A DNA stretch of 64,000 bases, from positions 8,782 to 72,781 of the forward strand of contig JAEWBE010000058.1 in NCBI GenBank assembly GCA_023391275.1, in the 5' to 3' direction. Made by a program: the position numbers and the translations under genes. Source of the DNA: Bacillota bacterium (GTDB lineage Bacteria; Bacillota; Clostridia; Oscillospirales; Acutalibacteraceae). This document shows positions 51,158 through 60,210 of the stretch, piece by piece (positions within the stretch are counted from its first letter, which is position 1; each line of letters begins with the position of its first letter). The notes under the pieces are model-generated. The model was not told the DNA's origin. It did no database searches and saw only the letters and a list, made by a program, of their open reading frames with translations.

Positions 51158-53548
51158 ATGTTTGAAAAATTCCGTTTGCAGGACGCTCTTGTAAAATACA
51201 AGCAGAATTTCGTTTCTACCCAATGGGGAAACGAGAAATACAAGTGGGAAGCAGTCAAGTTCTTTCAGGACAATTGGGACGTGAATGCGGCGGATTTTGC
51301 CGCCATGTTGACTCTCTCCCTTTCAAAAACATATAACTTGCTCGCATCCATGAACAACTTTCCGGCGCGAATGATTGAGAAATTTGCGGAAACGGCTCCT
51401 GAAGAAGTGCGAGCGATATTCATTGCCCTGTTCGATGAAAGCAAGGAAGTCGTTACCAGAATTACAGATTTTAAAGACCAATCATCCGTTCTTCTCGAAA
51501 AGTATGGCAACGGCGCGGGACAGCATTATCAATACGAAAACGCCGTCAGCACTTACTTATGGCTCCGTTATCCCGACAAATACTACATTTATAAATACGG
51601 CGAGATAAAAACCGCTGCAGATGAGCTAGGCAGTGATTATCGATTCAAAAAAGGTGCTTATGCGGACAATCTACACAATTTCTATAGCTTTTACGATGAG
51701 TTGTGCGCGGAAATCAGGAAAGATGAAGAGCTCATAAGTCTGTTCAAATCTCAACTTACGGATGATTGCTATCCAGACTCGGAATACAGAACGCTTACAA
51801 TTGATGTTGGCTTCTACATCAGCCGTTATTATTCCCAGAAAGAATCAGTGACCACTGACGAATGGTTTCCGACAGATTACGCGCCAAACATTTCTGTCGA
51901 TGAGTGGGTAGAACTTCTTAATGACCCCGATGTGTTTACGACTGGAAGCCTCGAAATCATGAAGCGTATGAAGGACTACGGCGGACAAGCTACTTGTACC
52001 CAGCTTTCTATCAAATATGGCGAGACGAAGAATTTCTATAATGCAGGCTCATCAGCTTTGGCAAAACGAATAGCTGAGAAAACAGGATGTCCCATAATGG
52101 ATAGAGACGATGGTACCTCTCGCTGGTGGCCAATTTTATATGTCGGAAAAAATGCTAGTAAAGATGAGGATGGCTCTTTTACATGGAAACTACACGACGA
52201 ACTGGCCGAAGCCCTGAATAAAGTCGATTTATCCGCTGTGCAGCTATATGTTTCCGTAGCCCCTGGTGAAGAGGAACACGGCTACTGGTGGTTGAATGCC
52301 AATCCGAATATTTGGAGCTTTTCCGAAATCGCAGTTGGTGAAGTGCAATCCTACACGCTTTACAACGATAATGGAAACAAACGCCGGATTTTTCAAAATT
52401 TCTTGGATGCAAAAGCCGGTGATATGATTATCGGTTATGAATCCAATCCGGTTAAACAGATTGTTGCCATTGGAAAAGTAAGTGCAGAGCAAGATGGCGA
52501 GAAGATCTATTTCGAGAAAATCGAGGGTCTTAGTTCTCCCATTGACTATTCGACGTTGAAAAGCTGCCCGGAGCTAGAGCGTATGGAATACTTCATCAAT
52601 CCACAAGGCAGCCTGTTTAAGTTGACCATAGGCGAGTATGATTTTATCGTAGACCTGATACGCGAAGAGAATCCGATTGCACCAAAAGAAAGCATCGATA
52701 AATATGATAAGTCTGCTTTCTTGGATGAGGTCTACATGGCCGAGAACCGCTATGATATGTTAGTCACCGTATTAAAGAACAAGAAAAATATTATCCTTCA
52801 GGGCGCACCCGGCGTTGGTAAAACCTTCGCCGCCAAAAGGCTGGCGTACTCCATCATGGGCGAAAATGATGAGAGCCGCATTGAGTTCGTGCAATTCCAT
52901 CAGAACTATTCGTATGTGGACTTCATAATGGGATATAAGCCGGTGACCGACGGCTTTGAACTGAAATACGGTATTTTCTATCGCTTTTGCCAAAAAGCCG
53001 CTAATCAGCCTGACAAAGACTATTTCTTCATCATCGACGAGATCAACCGTGGCAACATGAGTAAAATCTTCGGCGAACTGCTTATGCTCATCGAGCGGGA
53101 CTATCGAGGAACCAAGGCAACCCTCGCATACAATGGTACGTCCTTCACCGTTCCGAAGAACCTGTATATCATCGGCATGATGAATACAGCGGACCGTAGT
53201 CTCGCTATGATTGACTACGCGCTCCGTCGTCGGTTCAGCTTTTTTGAGATTGAACCTAGCTTTGATTCCGACGGGTTTGTCAAATACCAGAATTCGCTGA
53301 ACAATGAAGCCTTCAATGAGCTGATTTCTAGAGTAAAGGAATTGAATAAGGAGATCACTCTGGACAAGTCTCTGGGTAAGGGCTTCTGCATTGGCCATAG
53401 TTATTTCTGCGAAAGGGACACCTGCTCTGATGAATGGATGCAATCTATCGTTAACTACGATATTCTTCCTATGCTGAGTGAATACTGGTTTGACGACAGC
53501 GCAAAGCTCCAGCGGTGGGAGAATATCCTGCATGGTGTATTTCAATGA
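51158..53548 (+). CDS. mcrB: McrB-like AAA+ GTPase with EVE domain
   Basis: A 796-residue restriction motor. The N-terminal ~370 residues are unrecognised and helical. About residues 374-470 form an EVE domain (HGYWWLNANPNIWSFSE, KAGDMIIGYESNPVKQIVAI), a PUA-like fold that reads modified bases. The AAA+ part has GAPGVGKTF near 549, FVQFHQNYSYVDFIMGYKP, and IIDEINRGNMSKIFGELL near 626, the McrB signature, then GMMNTADRSLAMIDYALRRR. McrB-type proteins bind modified DNA and hydrolyse GTP to drive McrC. It lies 11 bp after hsdR. Confidence 0.92.
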   Translation: MFEKFRLQDALVKYKQNFVSTQWGNEKYKWEAVKFFQDNWDVNAADFAAMLTLSLSKTYNLLASMNNFPARMIEKFAETAPEEVRAIFIALFDESKEVVTRITDFKDQSSVLLEKYGNGAGQHYQYENAVSTYLWLRYPDKYYIYKYGEIKTAADELGSDYRFKKGAYADNLHNFYSFYDELCAEIRKDEELISLFKSQLTDDCYPDSEYRTLTIDVGFYISRYYSQKESVTTDEWFPTDYAPNISVDEWVELLNDPDVFTTGSLEIMKRMKDYGGQATCTQLSIKYGETKNFYNAGSSALAKRIAEKTGCPIMDRDDGTSRWWPILYVGKNASKDEDGSFTWKLHDELAEALNKVDLSAVQLYVSVAPGEEEHGYWWLNANPNIWSFSEIAVGEVQSYTLYNDNGNKRRIFQNFLDAKAGDMIIGYESNPVKQIVAIGKVSAEQDGEKIYFEKIEGLSSPIDYSTLKSCPELERMEYFINPQGSLFKLTIGEYDFIVDLIREENPIAPKESIDKYDKSAFLDEVYMAENRYDMLVTVLKNKKNIILQGAPGVGKTFAAKRLAYSIMGENDESRIEFVQFHQNYSYVDFIMGYKPVTDGFELKYGIFYRFCQKAANQPDKDYFFIIDEINRGNMSKIFGELLMLIERDYRGTKATLAYNGTSFTVPKNLYIIGMMNTADRSLAMIDYALRRRFSFFEIEPSFDSDGFVKYQNSLNNEAFNELISRVKELNKEITLDKSLGKGFCIGHSYFCERDTCSDEWMQSIVNYDILPMLSEYWFDDSAKLQRWENILHGVFQ

Positions 53549-54606
53549 TTAAGGACAAGAGCATTTTTATCAAAAACATATACTATATGCTATCCTATGC
53601 CTTTACGTCCCTCAATCAATCAAACTTTGAGGACATCGCCACGGAAGAGTTCGATAACATGCACAATCTCTTTGCAGCGATCCTTGCCAAAGGTATAGGA
53701 CAGCAGCTCAAGCAAGGGCTGTACCGAGAGTATTTAAATAAAAAAGAAGATCTGACGGTCATGCATGGCAAAATCGATATGCCCGGCACTATTCAAAATA
53801 AAATTGCCCGCAAACAGGCCTTGACCTGCGAGTACGATGAATTGTCTGAGGACAATACCCTCAATCAGATACTCAAAACGACAGTCATGCTTCTTTTGCG
53901 CCATTCAAAAGTTGATACCGAGTACAAAGACTGTCTAAAGAAAGAAATGCTGTATTTCTCTAATGTGGACACATTGGACCCGTCCGCAATAAAATGGTCA
54001 TCTATTCGTTTTCAGCGCAACAATCAGACTTACCGGATGCTTATCAGCCTTTGCCAGCTCATTTTGCAAGGTATGCTTCTGACCACAGATGCAGGAGAAT
54101 ACAAACTGGCGTCATTCGTAGACGAGCAAAGGATGAGCCGACTCTATGAGAAGTTCATCCTGGAATACTACATCAAGGAATTTGCGATATTGGGCGCAAG
54201 CGCGTCACAAATACCATGGGCCTTGGATGATGGCATAGGAACATTGTTGCCTGTTATGCAAAGCGACATCACTTTGTCGCGCGGCGAGAAAGTTCTTATA
54301 ATCGACGCGAAATATTACTCACACACGACACAGGTCCAGTATGACGTGCATACCTTGCATTCCAACAACCTATACCAAATATTTACTTATGTGAAAAACA
54401 AGGATGCCGAGTTCGGCGACCGGACGCATGAAGTTTCCGGCATGCTCCTGTATGCACGGACAGACGAAACCGTCCAGCCGGATAGCACCTATCAGATGAG
54501 TGGAAACAAAATCAGTGTGAGAACACTCGATCTGAATTGTGAGTTTTCAGAAATTGCCGCGCAGCTCGACATGATTGCGAAAGAGCACTTCGGTATCATA
54601 GAATAA
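53545..54606 (+). CDS. mcrC: McrC-like endonuclease subunit
   Basis: A 353-residue nuclease partner of McrB. FIKNIYYMLSYAFTSLNQ is the McrC N-terminus, RLYEKFILEYYIKEF the linker, and EKVLIIDAKYYSHT the PD-(D/E)xK core (D-A-K). The ATG at 53545 overlaps the mcrB stop (ATGA). A frame reading ten codons further upstream has no ribosome site. Together with McrB it should cut DNA carrying modified cytosine or another modification read by the EVE domain. Confidence 0.92.
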   Translation: MIKDKSIFIKNIYYMLSYAFTSLNQSNFEDIATEEFDNMHNLFAAILAKGIGQQLKQGLYREYLNKKEDLTVMHGKIDMPGTIQNKIARKQALTCEYDELSEDNTLNQILKTTVMLLLRHSKVDTEYKDCLKKEMLYFSNVDTLDPSAIKWSSIRFQRNNQTYRMLISLCQLILQGMLLTTDAGEYKLASFVDEQRMSRLYEKFILEYYIKEFAILGASASQIPWALDDGIGTLLPVMQSDITLSRGEKVLIIDAKYYSHTTQVQYDVHTLHSNNLYQIFTYVKNKDAEFGDRTHEVSGMLLYARTDETVQPDSTYQMSGNKISVRTLDLNCEFSEIAAQLDMIAKEHFGIIE

Positions 54607-54626
54607 CTAAGCAAGGAGGAAAAACA

Positions 54627-56186
54627 ATGGTGAACAACAAAATGATCCACAAATTTGCCGTAGAGTGGTTTGGCAAGTTCAGAGATACGAAAACCACAGA
54701 ATATGATCTGGCAGGAACTCCGACCTTTTCCGACGCGTGTTTTTCCTTCGATTTCAAAATGGACTGCGGCGAAACGTTTATTGCCGCATATACTCCAGAC
54801 ACATTTAACGACTACCGCGAACTCGATAAAATAATCGATAGCGTTGATGATGTCCCTTTGCTGGGCTCCGCAATCTTCTCCAAATGGCGCTATTTCAATC
54901 ATTGGGCATATAACCCCAGTGAAATCACAGAGCCAGGCAACAGGGCTTGGTTCATTACCGCATTTAGCAGACTGGAGCGGTTGACTTCCAATTCTGATGA
55001 ATCGCCGTTTATCTTTCATGGAAAAGCGAAAAAAATCAAGATTATATCCAATTGCATGGGCTACGGGCCGATGCCACAGCCTGATGATGAAGCGGAGCAG
55101 CACCTTTCCATTACGGAGGACGGCAGGGTGTTCTTTTCGTCATATAACTATGGCGACGGCGACAAGTACACAAAAGCAAAGACTCGCAATCTCAAAGTGG
55201 AATCGGGTTCTGCGGAAAATATATTGAAACTCATCGGCGATTACTTTTCAAACGAGTTTAATGTACCATATGCCACCGATGTCGGTGATTGGGAACTGTC
55301 CATCACGAATACTGACAATGCCACGTTCAACTTTACAGGCTCTTTGTGCCCTATGATTCCAGAGCTTGAAAATGTGTCATCAGCTATCAGAACCGACTTG
55401 GATATGCTGGAACTGCTGGTGTTTGACGGACAAGCCAATACGGATAGAATTGAGAAAATCGTTATTGACTACCGCAGAGTTACAAAGATAAAGCCAAAGA
55501 AACTATTTAATCCGAATATAGAGTATGTCAATTGGGACTATTCTGAACAGATAACCATTGATAGAAAAACTGAGACGTTAGAGCATATTCAAAACATAGG
55601 CACTGGATGCCAAGTCACAAGAAAATACCGTGTCGAAGAAGGCATTGTACAATTTTTGGATGATATCGATCCGGATAGTTTCCTTGTACATATTGAGGGT
55701 AATGCCCCTGATGCAATAACAGATCCGCTTGAAACACAAAATTATACAATCACCATCGATTTCCTTTACGGTATTCAAAGGGTTATCTCTGGTTCTTTTG
55801 ATAAGAAAGGACTGCCGGATGGCTATCCACAGTTTGCCGAAGACATCTACAGTTTTATGCGTTTTTACGGCATGGGCGAAATTCTTAATCCGTCTGCCTA
55901 TGGCAAGACTCTTCACAGGCCGGGCGAATACATCTATTTGAGCGTTGTTTTCGAGGACGGTGGAAAAACATATTATTATAGGACCGATGATAACTGCCTC
56001 AAAATCGGGGATTTGTGTATAGTTCCCGCTGGAAAGGACAATCACGAAGCAATTGTCAGAATTGAGGGAATTGACATCTTTTCTGAAGACAATGTGCCGT
56101 TGCCGCTTGACAAGACAAAAATGATAACTCGTAAATGCACAAATGCTGACTTACAGCCATCAGAAGAAGAACATGCAACAAAATGA
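54627..56186 (+). CDS. Unrecognised 519-residue protein downstream of mcrC
   Basis: No family name can be given. The N-terminal part, FSFDFKMDCGETFIAAY and YRELDKIIDSVDDVPLLGSA followed by IFSKWRYFNHWAY, is a compact alpha/beta region; the middle resembles a beta-rich domain; the C-terminus, YYYRTDDNCLKIGDLCIVP, AGKDNHEAIVRIEGIDIF and NVPLPLDKTKMITRKC, is a small barrel-like module that I associate with several Firmicutes proteins of unknown role. GGAGG precedes the ATG and it follows mcrC by 20 bp, so it belongs to the same operon and may be a third component of the type IV system. Confidence 0.75.
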   Translation: MVNNKMIHKFAVEWFGKFRDTKTTEYDLAGTPTFSDACFSFDFKMDCGETFIAAYTPDTFNDYRELDKIIDSVDDVPLLGSAIFSKWRYFNHWAYNPSEITEPGNRAWFITAFSRLERLTSNSDESPFIFHGKAKKIKIISNCMGYGPMPQPDDEAEQHLSITEDGRVFFSSYNYGDGDKYTKAKTRNLKVESGSAENILKLIGDYFSNEFNVPYATDVGDWELSITNTDNATFNFTGSLCPMIPELENVSSAIRTDLDMLELLVFDGQANTDRIEKIVIDYRRVTKIKPKKLFNPNIEYVNWDYSEQITIDRKTETLEHIQNIGTGCQVTRKYRVEEGIVQFLDDIDPDSFLVHIEGNAPDAITDPLETQNYTITIDFLYGIQRVISGSFDKKGLPDGYPQFAEDIYSFMRFYGMGEILNPSAYGKTLHRPGEYIYLSVVFEDGGKTYYYRTDDNCLKIGDLCIVPAGKDNHEAIVRIEGIDIFSEDNVPLPLDKTKMITRKCTNADLQPSEEEHATK

Positions 56187-56268
56187 AAAATATCATATTT
56201 ACAGGGTGTAGGAATGTATGCACATTTGACGGAGACAATATTTCCGCAAAGCACTAGTGAACGATACA

Positions 56269-56321
56269 TATACTTTTACACGAAACGTATACTTTTACAC
56301 GAAACGTATACTTTTGAACGA
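56269..56321. repeat. Tandem 19-bp repeats
   Basis: TATACTTTTACACGAAACG occurs twice in perfect tandem (56269-56306), with a partial third copy ending near 56321 and a degenerate copy just before. Multiple short repeats of this kind occur at the ends of IS21-family elements and at some protein-binding sites. No transposase gene is present. Nothing else is evident between 56187 and 56465. Confidence 0.7.
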
Positions 56322-56465
56322 TTTGTCCATGCAAAGTTTCAACTACCAACAGCAGGCATTCTGCAGACCAGACAAAAATAAAAATCCGCCCGTCAAAACA
56401 CCGGACGGCATAGGTTAAAAGACTTGAATAGTCCAGTATCGCTGGGCTTTTTTCTCGTTCAAGGC

Positions 56466-56506
56466 AAAAAAAGAGAACCTCCGATTGTATCAATCATTGG
56501 TTCTCT
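56466..56506 (-). terminator. Terminator of ssrA
   Basis: On the minus strand AGAGAACC (56499-56506 complement) pairs with GGTTCTCT (56472-56479 complement), followed by TTTTTT, directly after the tmRNA 3' end. Confidence 0.85.
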
Positions 56507-56509
56507 ATG

Positions 56510-56881
56510 TGGTGGAGATGACGAGAGTCGAACTCGTGTCCGAAAATCACTTACCAGAGCTTTCTACGAGTATAGCCTATGATTTAACATTCCCTCTGCG
56601 CTGCGCCCAAAGGCAGGCTCAGCGCTTTAGTAGCCTTTAATCCGTGACCGGGGTAAAGGCGTTCCCCGGTTCACGTTCACCGCTAATCGACGCCTTTATC
56701 CGAGCCGCGGTGCTCCCGGTAAAGACGGCAGTCTAATTAGGCTGCGTACGCCATCCCATAATTGTTATTATAGTTAACGTTTGCATTTTTGTCATTTAAT
56801 TTTTGTTTGTGAAATTATAGCGTTCCACTTCGCTACTCGCTTACTAAGGCTCACAATCCCCGTCGAAACCTTTACATCCCC
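56510..56881 (-). ncRNA. ssrA: Transfer-messenger RNA (tmRNA)
   Basis: 372 nt. The 5' end GGGGATGTAAAGGTTTCGACG and 3' end with the TTCGACTC T-arm and ...CATCTCCACCA pair as a tRNA-like acceptor stem (GGGGATG with CATCTCC). The tag frame reads ANVNYNNNYGMAYAA then TAA. tmRNA rescues stalled ribosomes together with SmpB, whose gene lies 74 bp upstream on the same strand. The 5' and 3' ends are placed from base pairing and the encoded CCA. Confidence 0.95.
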
Positions 56882-56955
56882 ATGTAATAGAAATTTGGAA
56901 AACTAAAAAGAATTTTGCATACAGCCTGACACTCTAAATTACCACCTGATAAAAA

Positions 56956-57420
56956 TTACCGGTTTTTTTCCTTCATCGCACGGTCGATATCGCGCTTTGC
57001 AGCCTTAGCCGCCATATCCGCGCGCTTGTCATACAGCTTTTTGCCCTTACACAAACCCACCTGTACTTTGACAATCGAACCTTTCAGATAAACGGAAATT
57101 GGAATCAAGGAGTAACCATCCTGCTTGACCAGGCCGAACAGCCGCATAATTTCACGCTTGTGAATCAAAAGACGGCGCACCCGCAAAGGATCCTGATTAA
57201 AAATATTACCTTGCTCATACGGGCTGATATGCATTCCGTTAAGCAAAAGCTCCCCTTTGACAATGGAACACCATGCGTCTTTCAGATTAGCCTGACCCTT
57301 ACGAAGCGATTTTACTTCGGTGCCGCGAAGCTCAATGCCCGCCTCCATGCTTTCTACAACAAAATAGTCATGAAAGGCTTTTTTATTCTGCGCAAGCGTC
57401 TTTAGATTTTCTTGTGCCGT
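56956..57420 (-). CDS. smpB: SsrA-binding protein SmpB, apparent ACG start
   Basis: A 154-residue RNA-binding protein that delivers tmRNA to the stalled ribosome. HDYFVVESMEAGIELRGTEV, SIVKGELLLNGMHISPYEQG and the basic tail KRADMAAKAAKRDIDRAMK are diagnostic. The first ATG in frame (57348) would drop 24 conserved residues. The expected N-terminus, AQENLKTLAQNKKAFHDYF, begins right after an ACG at 57420 that sits five bases after AAGGAGGGC; no ATG, GTG or TTG exists upstream in frame. ACG initiation, or a sequence error, is implied. Confidence 0.9.
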   Translation of the reverse strand, partial: TAQENLKTLAQNKKAFHDYFVVESMEAGIELRGTEVKSLRKGQANLKDAWCSIVKGELLLNGMHISPYEQGNIFNQDPLRVRRLLIHKREIMRLFGLVKQDGYSLIPISVYLKGSIVKVQVGLCKGKKLYDKRADMAAKAAKRDIDRAMKEKNR

Positions 57421-57525
57421 AAAAAGCCCTCCTTCTATTCCTGTTGATACATGAGAATACCATAATTTTAAAGAAATGTCAAGGTGAAAAGCATTTTAAA
57501 AAATTTCCAATTTTTTAAAAAAAAA

Positions 57526-58128
57526 TCAAATTTCGCTGCGGCCTTCAATTGCGCGCGTAAGTGTCACTTCATCGGCATACTCCAGATCCCCGCCGACCGG
57601 AATTCCATAGGCAAGGCGCGTCACCTTCACGCCGAGCGGTTTCAGCAAACGGGAAATATACATTGCCGTCGCCTCGCCCTCAACCGTAGGATTTGTCGCC
57701 ATAATAACCTCTTTCACCGTATTGTAATCAATGCGGGTCAGCAGCTCCTTAATACAAAGCTGGTCGGGCCCGATTCCGTTCAGCGGGGAAATGGCGCCGT
57801 GAAGCACATGGTAGGTTGCATTGAACTCATGAGTACGCTCCAGCGCGATTACGTCGCGCGGATCTTCCACTACACAGATAATTGATTTGTCCCGGGAATC
57901 GCTGCGGCACACAGGGCAAAGCTCCTGATCTGTCAGATTACAGCAAATTTTGCAATAATGTATTTTTTCATGCGCATCCAAAATTGCGCCGGCTAAATTT
58001 TCAGCACCCTCTTTTGAGAGTCCAAGCACATAATAAGCCAGACGCTGCGCACTTTTATGTCCGATTCCCGGAAGGCGCTCAAACTGTTCAATCAGGCGCG
58101 ACAGCGGCGCCACATTATAAGACGGCAT
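57526..58128 (-). CDS. recR: Recombination mediator RecR
   Basis: A 200-residue protein. LIEQFERLPGIGHKSAQRLA is the helix-hairpin-helix, CKICCNLTDQELCPVC the four-cysteine zinc finger, and VVEDPRDVIALERT with AYGIPVGGDLEYADEVTLTR the Toprim domain. With RecO it loads RecA onto single-stranded gaps. It is the last gene of the dnaX-ybaB-recR block, two bases after ybaB. Confidence 0.96.
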   Translation of the reverse strand: MPSYNVAPLSRLIEQFERLPGIGHKSAQRLAYYVLGLSKEGAENLAGAILDAHEKIHYCKICCNLTDQELCPVCRSDSRDKSIICVVEDPRDVIALERTHEFNATYHVLHGAISPLNGIGPDQLCIKELLTRIDYNTVKEVIMATNPTVEGEATAMYISRLLKPLGVKVTRLAYGIPVGGDLEYADEVTLTRAIEGRSEI

Positions 58129-58130
58129 AA

Positions 58131-58481
58131 TTAAAACATTCCCGGCACATTCAGCCCGCCGGAAATTTTCTCCATGCGTTCGTTCTTATCCGCAGCAGCG
58201 GTGCGAAGAGCTTCGTTTACCGCAGCAATCACAAGATCAGAAAGCATTTCGACATCTTCCGGATCAACAACCTCGGGTTTCATTTCGATTGCCTTCACTT
58301 CCATTTTTCCGGTTACCGTAGCTTTCACCGCATCGCCGCCGGCAGCCGCACTGTATTCCTTTACATCAAGCTCGGCCGAAATCTGATCCATATCCTCCTG
58401 GAGTTTTTGTGCCTGACGGGCAAGCTGCTGTAAATTTGAGGCTCCGCCTCCGCCGTATCCCTGTGGTAATCTTGCTTTCAT
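58131..58481 (-). CDS. YbaB/EbfC family nucleoid-associated protein
   Basis: A 116-residue DNA-binding protein: LARQAQKLQEDMDQISAEL is the helical N-terminus, VTGKMEVKAIEMKPEVVDPEDVEML the beta core with its usual pattern, and the C-terminus is glycine-rich. It lies between dnaX and recR, the most conserved position for this gene in bacteria. Usual length is about 110. Confidence 0.95.
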   Translation of the reverse strand: MKARLPQGYGGGGASNLQQLARQAQKLQEDMDQISAELDVKEYSAAAGGDAVKATVTGKMEVKAIEMKPEVVDPEDVEMLSDLVIAAVNEALRTAAADKNERMEKISGGLNVPGMF

Positions 58482-58507
58482 ACAATTTTCCTCCTATATA
58501 CTAAATA

Positions 58508-60145
58508 TTATTTTTTAATTACTTCAATGCCTTCGCTTTCAGCAAGCCCGGCAAGCTGATTCAGAGGGTCCTCTGCCTGTTCTTCCGCTTCGGGGCGTTT
58601 GTACGGGCCTAAATTGTAGGTTGCCCCCGTCACCTGCTGAATTGCCCGGCGCATATTTTCGCGCTGAGCCGGTTCACGAAGCAGCCGGAACGCAATTTCA
58701 TTCGGCGCGTCAATCAATACATAATTACCGCTGCGGTAAGCGGTGGAACCGTTAAACGCCGAGGAGATTACATGGGAATAGCCTTTTAAAATCTGCAGAA
58801 TCTCCGGCCACTCCGCAAGACGTTCCGCAGCGTCCTTCGGCTCGTTCCGAGGAGCCCGGGCGGCAGGAGCTGCGGCCGGTTTTGCTGTGGGCTCCGGCTC
58901 TTCGGAGGCAGCCGTGCCGACATCCGCCGCTTCGATATTTTCCCGCGGTGCCTTAGCAGACTCCTCCACAGGAATTTTCGCTTTCGCAGTCTGCTGCTTT
59001 GGCTTTACCGCGCCGTGTTCCAGCGCTTCAATCCGCCGGATCAATGCATCCTGCGTAATATCAAGCTCCGGCGTGCACAGGCGGATCATCGCCATTTCAA
59101 ATTCAATGCGGCGGTCCCCCCCGCGGTACATCTTTTCAAGCGCGGACTGCATGGCGTCCATTCCATGCAGAATGCCTGAAAGCGAAAAGGACAGGGCCTG
59201 TTTTGTAAGCCTGTCATACTCAGCATCGGACACAACCATCATGCCGCGCGCGTCTTTCATGGTTTTAATCAACATCAAATTTCGAAAATGCGCGGAAAGC
59301 TCTTCACAGAGCCGCGCCATATCTTTGGAGGCGTTATGGAGCCGGTCGATCAATTGCAGTGCAAGGGCGGAATCATTTTGCTGAATTGCAGCGGTCAGTT
59401 CAAAAAGATGGTCGCGGCCCACCAGACCCGCCGTTTCGTTGACCACCTCAACCGTAACGTTTTTACTGTGGCCAAGGCACTGGTCAAGCAGGGACAGCGC
59501 ATCGCGCAGGGCTCCGTCTGCAAGGCGGGCGATTAAAAGCGCAGCCTGCGGCTCTATTTCACCATTCTCCTGCCCGGTAACGTAAGTAAGCCTGTCCGCA
59601 ATATCCTGCGGAGGAATCCGGCGGAAGTCAAAGCGCTGGCAGCGCGAAAGAATCGTCGCGGGCAGCTTGTGAACCTCCGTGGTGGCAAGGATAAAAATAA
59701 CATGAGCAGGCGGTTCTTCCAGCGTTTTCAGCAGTGCGTTAAACGCGCCGGTGGAAAGCATATGCACTTCATCGATAATGTACACTCTGTACTTTGCGGC
59801 GGCGGGCGTAAAATTAGCTTCCTCCCGCAGGGAGCGGATATTGTCCACACCGTTATTGCTGGCGGCGTCAATCTCCACAATATCCATTAAGGAGCCGCTT
59901 TCAACACTGCGGCAGATTTCGCATTCGCCGCAGGGGTCGCCATCCACAGGCGAAAGACAGTTGACAGCTTTTGCAAGTATTTTCGCGCACGTTGTTTTCC
60001 CTGTTCCTCTGGAACCGGTAAACAAGTACGCGTGAGCAATGCGCCCTGCCATCAGTTCGTTTTTCAGCGTAACGGTAACCTGTGGCTGGCCGACCACATC
60101 GGCAAACACTTTCGGCCTCCATTTTCTGTAAAGCACCTGATACAT
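58508..60145 (-). CDS. dnaX: DNA polymerase III subunits gamma and tau
   Basis: A 545-residue clamp-loader ATPase. YQVLYRKWRPKVFADVVGQ is the standard start, AYLFTGSRGTGKTTCAKILA the Walker A region, CGECEICRSVESGS the zinc module, and IIDEVHMLSTGAFNALLKTLEEPP the Walker B and sensor region. The C-terminal third carries a proline/alanine-rich linker and a tau-like domain. The ATG at 60145 is seven bases after GGGGG. The SRP RNA gene lies just upstream. Confidence 0.96.
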   Translation of the reverse strand: MYQVLYRKWRPKVFADVVGQPQVTVTLKNELMAGRIAHAYLFTGSRGTGKTTCAKILAKAVNCLSPVDGDPCGECEICRSVESGSLMDIVEIDAASNNGVDNIRSLREEANFTPAAAKYRVYIIDEVHMLSTGAFNALLKTLEEPPAHVIFILATTEVHKLPATILSRCQRFDFRRIPPQDIADRLTYVTGQENGEIEPQAALLIARLADGALRDALSLLDQCLGHSKNVTVEVVNETAGLVGRDHLFELTAAIQQNDSALALQLIDRLHNASKDMARLCEELSAHFRNLMLIKTMKDARGMMVVSDAEYDRLTKQALSFSLSGILHGMDAMQSALEKMYRGGDRRIEFEMAMIRLCTPELDITQDALIRRIEALEHGAVKPKQQTAKAKIPVEESAKAPRENIEAADVGTAASEEPEPTAKPAAAPAARAPRNEPKDAAERLAEWPEILQILKGYSHVISSAFNGSTAYRSGNYVLIDAPNEIAFRLLREPAQRENMRRAIQQVTGATYNLGPYKRPEAEEQAEDPLNQLAGLAESEGIEVIKK

Positions 60146-60210
60146 GAACACACCCCCTTAGACAAATCGAAAGCAAGACAGACCGTTTTTCAACGGTATA
60201 TCATGCCTTA

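Noticed and set aside
52772..53545. 257-codon reading frame opposite mcrB
   Set aside because: The plus-strand frame carries the McrB motifs; the antisense frame has no recognisable features.
56269..56321. CRISPR array
   Set aside because: Repeats are directly tandem with no spacers, and no cas genes are present.
56254..56493. 79-codon minus-strand frame over the repeat region
   Set aside because: No start signal, spans tandem repeats and the ssrA terminator, and resembles no protein.
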